DNA from: Pseudomonadota bacterium
GTDB taxonomy: Bacteria; BMS3Abin14
Reading direction: 5' to 3'
Assembly: GCA_030636965.1 (NCBI GenBank)
Contig: DAOVVW010000010.1
Coordinates: 1-10,729 of the forward strand
Length of the DNA: 10,729 nt
Positions 7,309 to 10,729 of the stretch are shown one piece after another. The notes beneath the pieces were generated by a model that was not told the DNA's origin, searched no databases, and saw only the letters and a program-made list of their open reading frames with translations. Numbering within the stretch: the first letter of the stretch is position 1; each line of letters starts with the position of its first letter. The position numbers were made by a program, and so were the translations under genes.

Positions 7309-7910
7309 TGTCCACAGCAGCTGTCCAGAGAGAGGTTCCCAGAACCTTTTTTCATGTCCTCGGCGGTATATTCCTGGCAATTATCGGGTATGTTCTCCAG
7401 AGTCCGACTAATAAAATAGTCCTGGGGGTCTTTTTACTGACATCCTTTACTGTAGACACTGCAAGGCTTTACAGCCAGGGATTCAGCAGACTGATCCAAC
7501 CCGTCCTGGGGCCTTTCATTAGACCCTCCGAAGCGACCAAATTCACCGGAGTGCTGGCATTCAACGGTGGTTTTTTCCTTGCATTTCTGTTGTTTTCAAA
7601 GCATGTGGCGCTGGCTTCGGTTATTCCGCTGATCGTAGGAGACAGGGCTGCGGTTCTTGCCGGAAAGGGCTTCGGTCGGATAAGGATAGGGTCAAAGACA
7701 CTGGAAGGTTCCCTTGCATGTTTGCTAGTAACTATTCTCGCCTATCTATTCTTGCGAAAAATGTGGCCTTCCCTGCTGCCCTTCGGCACAATTATCTTGA
7801 TTGTTGCAGCCGTGGTGGGCACCCTTGCCGAAATGCTTCCACGACCCTTCAACGACAACCTTACAATACCGCTTACAGTGGGTTTTTTTCTGGTTGTATT
7901 TGCCGGATAA
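7308..7910 (+). CDS. CTP-dependent lipid kinase-like membrane protein (Dgk1/Sec59/VTE5-type)
   Basis: A 200-residue integral membrane protein with about six or seven hydrophobic segments. Motifs match the dolichol kinase / CTP-diacylglycerol kinase / phytol kinase group. They are an N-terminal PRTFFH (11-16), VGDRAAVLAGKGFG (110-123) with G111-D112 and K120, KTLEGS (130-135), and E175 followed by FNDNLTIPL (181-189). These enzymes use CTP to phosphorylate a lipid alcohol. The start overlaps the preceding stop by one base, so it is probably translated with the ceramide synthase candidate. I infer a sphingoid base, ceramide or diacylglycerol substrate from that context; the sequence does not show it. 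A CDP-alcohol or phosphatidate cytidylyltransferase label is the likely automatic annotation and less apt, because the motifs are those of the kinase branch. Confidence 0.75.
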   Translation: MSTAAVQREVPRTFFHVLGGIFLAIIGYVLQSPTNKIVLGVFLLTSFTVDTARLYSQGFSRLIQPVLGPFIRPSEATKFTGVLAFNGGFFLAFLLFSKHVALASVIPLIVGDRAAVLAGKGFGRIRIGSKTLEGSLACLLVTILAYLFLRKMWPSLLPFGTIILIVAAVVGTLAEMLPRPFNDNLTIPLTVGFFLVVFAG

Positions 7911-7931
7911 CCATCTGACACTCTCAAGCAC

Positions 7932-8645
7932 ATGAACGAAGTCAAACACAACATGATGAAGAAGGCATTCACTGATGCCTTACCCATTATACTGGGATAC
8001 ATACCCATGGGCGCGGCCTATGGGATCCTTGCCAGACAGAGCGGAATGGGTCTATTCACGGCGATATTCATGTCAATTGTTGTATTCGCAGGGGCAAGCC
8101 AGTTCATTGCAGTGGGATTGCTTTCAGGGGGAGCTACAGCCTTCGAGGTGGTACTTGCGACATTCTTCGTGAATCTGAGGCATGTTCTGATGAGTGCCTC
8201 CCTTTCACCCTTTTTCAGGAAGGTGAGCCGGCGGATAATACCCTTTATCGCATGGGGTGTGACTGATGAGACATATGCCATTTCCATAGGGAGGTACCAC
8301 AACGATGAAGTGGACCACAGATACAGCCTGATCCTCCACTATACAGCCTACGCCAGTTGGATTACCGGTTCTGTCCTCGGTGCGTTGGCAGGTTTTCTCG
8401 TTCCAGCAGCCCTTCAGAGCAGCCTGGAGTTTGCCCTCTACTCAATGTTCGCAGGCCTGGTGGTTCTCCAGATATCGGACAGGCTCCTTCTCCTGGTAGC
8501 TGTTGCCGCAGCAGCGATGTCGATCCTGTTTTCGTTCTTTATGGGCGGGACCTGGTACATCATAACTGCCTCGCTTTTGGGGGCGACGTTGGGGCTTATT
8601 CTGGAAAGTTTTCTCACCACAGAGCCACAGAGGACACAGAGTTAG
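7932..8645 (+). CDS. azlC: AzlC-family branched-chain amino acid exporter, large subunit
   Basis: Inner-membrane permease, 237 residues with about five or six hydrophobic segments. AzlC hallmarks are the N-terminal ALPIILGYIPMGAAYGILA, the FAGASQFIAVGLL segment, the VNLRHVLMSASLSPF stretch and WGVTDETYA. With AzlD it forms a two-component exporter of branched-chain amino acids and analogues. It begins 21 bp after the lipid kinase, so it may share that transcript, though no metabolic link is clear. ATG 7932 is chosen as the first start; ATGs at 7953 and 7956 are possible, and none has a strong ribosome site. The last nine residues (TTEPQRTQS, 229-237) are encoded by an intergenic-type repeat, so the native C-terminus seems to have been replaced. 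Confidence 0.9.
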   Translation: MNEVKHNMMKKAFTDALPIILGYIPMGAAYGILARQSGMGLFTAIFMSIVVFAGASQFIAVGLLSGGATAFEVVLATFFVNLRHVLMSASLSPFFRKVSRRIIPFIAWGVTDETYAISIGRYHNDEVDHRYSLILHYTAYASWITGSVLGALAGFLVPAALQSSLEFALYSMFAGLVVLQISDRLLLLVAVAAAAMSILFSFFMGGTWYIITASLLGATLGLILESFLTTEPQRTQS

Positions 8646-8708
8646 ACTGGGGGTTCACCACGGAGGCACCCTTCGGCAAGCTCAGGGCAGGCGGAGGACA
8701 CGGAACAC
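8615..8708 (+). repeat. Two units of an ACCACAGAG-type repeat, the second interrupted
   Basis: Unit one (8615-8641) reads CACCACAGAGCCAC then AGAGGACACAGAG. Unit two starts at 8656 with CACCACGGAGGCAC and resumes at 8692 with CGGAGGACACGGAAC. Between its halves lie about 22 bp (8670-8691) absent from unit one. Unit one overlaps the 3' end of azlC and ends before its stop codon. Repeats of this wording recur in the intergenic DNA of many environmental bacteria; that is recollection, not a search. Confidence 0.75.
8669..8687. repeat. Small imperfect palindrome lodged inside the ACCACAGAG repeat
   Basis: CCCTTCGGCAAGCTCAGGG is an imperfect palindrome with outer CCCT/AGGG pairing. It is the core of the roughly 22-bp insertion that splits the second ACCAC unit. 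Very similar palindromes are common dispersed elements in several bacterial groups. Confidence 0.65.
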
Positions 8709-8740
8709 AAGTATCGGAGTAACGGCGTATCGGGGTTTAC

Positions 8741-8781
8741 TCCCCTCCCCAGGCGGGAGGGGAACATAAGGGGAGGGGGCA
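8741..8781. repeat. G/C-rich hairpin repeat
   Basis: TCCCCTCCC (8741-8749) pairs perfectly with GGGAGGGGA (8755-8763) across a 5-nt loop, and a second AGGGGAGGGGG follows at about 8770-8780. Either G-rich arm could pair with the same C-rich arm, giving alternative folds. No T-run follows, so this is listed as a repeat and not as a terminator. Confidence 0.6.
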
Positions 8782-8845
8782 ATATTTGATGGTTAATGGT
8801 TTGCTGGAAACAGGAAACTGAATACGAATGGGAGATATGAGTTGT

Positions 8846-8895
8846 TAATTGTTGGTTGTTGGTTGACGTTGGACATTGGACATTGGACATTGGAC
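8846..8895 (-). repeat. GTCCAAYG-family repeat, opposite orientation
   Basis: Three exact tandem heptamers GGACATT (8871-8891) followed by GGAC, preceded by GTTGG-rich sequence. Read on the minus strand this is GTCCAATG repeated and ending in GTCCAACG, the same theme as at 3718 and 6109 but inverted. It ends ten bases before the azlD start codon. An in-frame TTG at 8876 inside it is not credible as the azlD start. Confidence 0.7.
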
Positions 8896-8905
8896 TCCCA
8901 GGAAG

Positions 8906-9232
8906 ATGAATGTGGAGACTGAGCGACTAATATTCATCTTCCTGGGCATGGCCGCTGTCACATACTTCCCGCGGCTGATTCCCCTGGTAGCGCTATCGAG
9001 AATCGAGCTTCCCAGGGTGATTATGCGTTGGCTCGCCTACCTGCCGGTCGCTATCCTTTCGGCCCTCATCTTTCCCGGGGCGATCCAGAGGGCCGGCGCT
9101 ATAGATGTCAGCCTTGGCAACCCTGGGATATGGGCTCTTTTAGTAAGCTTCGGTGTAGCCATAAAGACCAGAAACCTGATCCTGACTGTTGTGGTCGGAG
9201 GGGTGGTTATGTATCTGCTTCAGTTGATATGA
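8906..9232 (+). CDS. azlD: AzlD-family branched-chain amino acid exporter, small subunit
   Basis: Small inner-membrane protein of 108 residues with three or four hydrophobic segments; the length is typical of AzlD. The first helix leads to TYFPRLIPL, the characteristic Tyr-x-x-Arg-x-x-Pro region, followed by WLAYLPVAILSALIFP and a final ILTVVVGGVVMYLL helix. It partners AzlC in export of branched-chain amino acids. The ATG at 8906 gives the normal N-terminus; an AGGAAG directly abuts it, closer than ideal for a ribosome site. azlC and azlD normally touch or overlap, but here 260 bp of repeats separate them, so coupling is probably lost and expression of the small subunit may depend on read-through. 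Confidence 0.88.
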   Translation: MNVETERLIFIFLGMAAVTYFPRLIPLVALSRIELPRVIMRWLAYLPVAILSALIFPGAIQRAGAIDVSLGNPGIWALLVSFGVAIKTRNLILTVVVGGVVMYLLQLI

Positions 9233-9570
9233 GCGGGTCCAATACCCAAAATCCAGGAACAAGACGCGTAATGCGTGATGCGTTGTCAGTGGAAATTGGA
9301 AATTGGACACATACCATTCACTACTCATTTAAAACCATTCCAATGCCTAATGTTCCAATTTCTAATGCCCTAATGTCTAATGTTCTACGCGAACACTCCT
9401 GCCTTCTGCCTGTTTTATACCCCCATACCTCGGACTCCTGAAATGCTGTTCATGAATAGATCCCGGATTTCGGATCAGTATCGCTGTCTTGTTAAATGGA
9501 TCTTTGATAATGGCGGATCGGTGAGGGGTCTCGTTGAAGTGTCACAGGAGATGATATATAGTGAGACGTG
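9233..9570. other. Repeat-rich non-coding gap after azlD
   Basis: Low-complexity phrases dominate: GTCCAAT/ATCCAGG-type words at 9238-9260, a CGTAATGCGTGATGCG run at about 9267-9283, GGAAATTGGAAATTGG at about 9291-9306, and an irregular array of CCAATG, CTAATG and TTCCAAT words at about 9340-9383. From about 9440 the sequence becomes more complex. An open stretch at 9443-9571 could encode 42 residues but has no ribosome site and no recognised family. No terminator was identified after azlD. Confidence 0.6.
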
Positions 9571-9575
9571 AATAT

Positions 9576-9645
9576 GGTCGTAAAAAGTCCATCCGTGGCT
9601 TTTTACTCTGCGGAAAGCGAAAAGTGTCATTTCCGCTTTCCTCAC
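9576..9645 (+). repeat. Two-hairpin dispersed repeat, copy 2
   Basis: Aligns gap-free to the reverse complement of 10-79. Hairpin one: GTAAAAAG (9580-9587) with CTTTTTAC (9599-9606). Hairpin two: GGAAAGCG (9612-9619) with CGCTTTCC (9634-9641), plus AAA/TTT beyond one mismatch. Relative to copy 1 there is one compensated pair in hairpin one (C-G to T-A) and two in hairpin two (G-C to A-T, T-A to C-G), with one uncompensated change. It lies in the leader region of the PilZ gene. Confidence 0.85.
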
Positions 9646-9698
9646 AAATCAATAACTTGCACTGCAAGTTATTGATTTGGGCGCCCCTCAATGGGCGC
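9646..9698 (+). repeat. Long perfect palindrome and GC hairpin extending copy 2
   Basis: AAATCAATAACTTGCA (9646-9661) is followed after one base by its exact reverse complement (9663-9678). A second hairpin, GCGCCC (9681-9686) with GGGCGC (9693-9698), comes right after. A partial echo, GGCAAGTTAAT, follows at about 9705-9715. The block abuts the two-hairpin unit, giving four consecutive hairpins before the PilZ gene; the ribosome site AAGGAT (9725-9730) lies beyond them. Confidence 0.85.
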
Positions 9699-9735
9699 AA
9701 TGATGGCAAGTTAATTCAGGCGTTAAGGATCGGGA

Positions 9736-10038
9736 ATGGTGAAGAAGAAAAAGCCGAAGGAGAGAAGAAAGAGCGCTCGAACACAGATACTGGCCGATGT
9801 AACATTCGTTTGCGAAGATCAAACCCATAACGGCCAGATGCTGAATGCTTCAGGAGGCGGAGCCTTTATAGAAACCAGAAAACTGCCTGAAGTGGGTTCT
9901 GTTATTGAGATAAAATCCAGCTTCCCGGGAATGGATCACACATCTACCGTTTTTGGCAGGGTATTATGGACAAGAGCGACTGGTGATTCTGATGGTCCGG
10001 CCGGGGTGGGTATAGAATTTGTAGAGGGGGGAAGTTAG
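9736..10038 (+). CDS. Single-domain PilZ protein (c-di-GMP receptor)
   Basis: A 100-residue cytoplasmic protein made of one PilZ domain after a short lysine/arginine-rich N-terminus. Both ligand motifs are intact: RxxxR at R11-R15 (RKSAR) and N/DxSxxG at N37-A-S39-G-G-G42. The barrel ends with the usual GVGIEFV. It should bind cyclic di-GMP and pass the signal to a partner by contact; which process (motility, adhesion, polysaccharide) cannot be told. An AAGGAT at 9725-9730 gives a well spaced ribosome site. The leader contains four hairpins of a dispersed repeat. The next gene, a receiver-domain protein, points toward it from the other strand. Confidence 0.9.
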   Translation: MVKKKKPKERRKSARTQILADVTFVCEDQTHNGQMLNASGGGAFIETRKLPEVGSVIEIKSSFPGMDHTSTVFGRVLWTRATGDSDGPAGVGIEFVEGGS

Positions 10039-10151
10039 TGCGCTGACCTGAACTGTCAACGGACGTGACTTGGGGGCCTGTTATTTACAGATAGTCTTTC
10101 CTGATACTGCGGAAAGCATGAATTCTTCTCTACATTTTTGGACAATGAGAT

Positions 10152-10179
10152 GGTCGTAAAAAAGTCTATCCGTGGCTTT
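10152..10179 (+). repeat. Degenerate third copy of the two-hairpin repeat, first hairpin only
   Basis: GGTCGTAAAAAAGTC, TATCCGT and GGCTTT follow the order of 9576-9600 with one extra A and a C-to-T change. The preceding ATGAGAT resembles the flank there too. The second hairpin is missing at the expected place, but an isolated CTGCGGAAAGC word from it occurs about 40 bp upstream, near 10108-10118, suggesting rearrangement or decay. Confidence 0.65.
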
Positions 10180-10198
10180 CTATGACACTGTCAAAATT

Positions 10199-10221
10199 GA
10201 TGACTTCTTGCGAAGTCGTCA
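10199..10221 (-). terminator. Possible terminator of the receiver-domain gene
   Basis: On the minus strand GACGACTTC and GAAGTCATC form a stem of about nine base pairs with one G-T wobble and a CGCAA-type loop. The stem begins at the stop codon of the receiver gene and is followed by AATTTTG. The T-run is short, so termination may be weak. The same wording may derive from the neighbouring repeat. Confidence 0.4.
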
Positions 10222-10629
10222 AACAATATTGCGGAATATAATATCTACAAGTTCGTCTATATCAACGGGTTTTTCCAGGTAATCCACAAATCCATTCTTC
10301 ATTACTTCATTTCTTCTGTAGGTGTTTACAAAGGCTGTAAGCGCTACAATTGGGATGTGGCCCGTCCTTGTGTCGTTCTTGAGGCGTTTGGTAGCTTCGA
10401 TGCCGTTTAGGCCCGGCATCATCAGGTCCATGAGAATGAGATCCGGAATTTCATCCTGGGCAATTGCGACTGCACCCTCGCCATCGACGGCAGTAGTGAT
10501 CTCAACCTCCAGGTTCCTTGTAAGCATGTCGTTCAGGACCCAGAGAACATCCGGATTGTCATCGACCAGTAGAACTCTACGCCCCTTGAGCATGGCTTTC
10601 TTGTCAATTGTTTCAGCCAGCGATTCCAT
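10219..10629 (-). CDS. Single-domain response regulator (CheY-like receiver)
   Basis: A 136-residue stand-alone receiver domain with a short N-terminal extension and no output domain. The acidic pair is D23/D24 (VDDN), the phosphoacceptor is D68 in ILMDLMMPG, the switch threonine is T98 (ALTAF) and the conserved lysine is K120 (EKPVD). All residues needed for phosphorylation and Mg2+ binding are present. It probably relays phosphate from a histidine kinase, but no kinase or chemotaxis gene is in the window. The start ATG has a good GGGGGGAG (10634-10641, minus strand). It converges on the PilZ gene with about 180 bp between the stops; joint function in c-di-GMP or motility signalling is only a guess. 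Confidence 0.93.
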   Translation of the reverse strand: MESLAETIDKKAMLKGRRVLLVDDNPDVLWVLNDMLTRNLEVEITTAVDGEGAVAIAQDEIPDLILMDLMMPGLNGIEATKRLKNDTRTGHIPIVALTAFVNTYRRNEVMKNGFVDYLEKPVDIDELVDIIFRNIV

Positions 10630-10658
10630 GGCACTCCCCCCATGAATTTGGTTACACT

Positions 10659-10687
10659 ATAATACAGCAATATCATATTTATTAAAA
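10659..10687 (-). promoter_or_regulatory. Weak candidate promoter for the receiver gene
   Basis: On the minus strand TATTAT (10664-10659) could be a -10 element, with TTTTAA 17 bp upstream as a poor -35. The surrounding DNA is AT-rich and the distance to the start codon (about 30 bp) is reasonable. TATAAT also reads on the plus strand here, but with no matching -35. Confidence 0.25.
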
Positions 10688-10729
10688 GTGTTGTATTTAG
10701 ACTCAGTAGTAGCTCTGTTGGGAGTTTGG

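Noticed and set aside
6718..7380. 220-codon open frame on the minus strand.
   Set aside because: It lies wholly opposite the GNAT-like gene and the start of the kinase gene, both of which have family motifs; no recognisable protein in the antisense frame.
8876..8905. TTG at 8876 as the azlD start.
   Set aside because: It lies inside tandem GGACATT heptamers and would add ten residues not typical of AzlD; ATG 8906 gives the normal N-terminus.
103..9232. A branched-chain amino acid theme linking ilvE and azlCD.
   Set aside because: The genes are 7 kb apart with polA and the lipid block between them; no shared regulation is visible.
9443..9571. Small protein of 42 residues between azlD and the PilZ gene.
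   Set aside because: No ribosome site, no family resemblance, and the surrounding DNA is repeat debris. Only conservation in relatives could revive it.
9576..9698. CRISPR array, integron attC site or tRNA-like structure in the hairpin cluster.
   Set aside because: There are no regularly spaced direct repeats with spacers, no integrase, no cloverleaf with conserved tRNA bases; the hairpins differ from each other and recur as a unit elsewhere.

Overview
The window looks like a chromosomal stretch of a Gram-negative bacterium of deltaproteobacterial (Desulfobacterota/Myxococcota-like) character. That placement is an inference from gene types, moderate base composition and many short repeats between genes; no marker gene here fixes the taxon. 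All genes lie on the plus strand except the last, a response regulator that converges on its neighbour.

Layout. (1) 1-3703: a structured repeat, then a branched-chain aminotransferase (ilvE) whose end overlaps a complete three-domain DNA polymerase I (polA). (2) 3704-3902: a repeat-rich, AT-rich gap with a possible promoter. (3) 3903-7910: the most interesting block, with four genes in a row. They are an extended-SDR NAD-dependent epimerase/reductase, an alpha-oxoamine synthase that reads best as serine palmitoyltransferase, a GNAT-like protein resembling the bacterial ceramide synthase type, and a small membrane protein with the motifs of CTP-dependent lipid kinases (Dgk1/Sec59/VTE5). Together they suggest a compact ceramide pathway: SPT condenses serine with an acyl donor, the GNAT-like protein N-acylates, the SDR acts as the reductase, and the kinase may phosphorylate the lipid. 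(4) 7932-9232: azlC and azlD, the two subunits of a branched-chain amino acid exporter, abnormally separated by 260 bp of nested repeats that also supply the last nine residues of AzlC. (5) 9233-9735: a repeat-rich gap without a convincing gene. (6) 9736-10629: a single-domain PilZ (c-di-GMP receptor) protein and a convergent CheY-like receiver protein.

The non-coding DNA is unusually full of structure. A 70-bp two-hairpin element occurs before ilvE and, in the other orientation, before the PilZ gene; the copies differ at three stem pairs by compensatory changes. A degenerate third copy lies between the PilZ and receiver genes. Other repeats are a GTCCAACG-type family in several gaps, an ACCACAGAG-type repeat with another palindrome lodged inside it, and a G/C-rich hairpin. 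No rRNA, tRNA, CRISPR array, transposase or integrase was seen.
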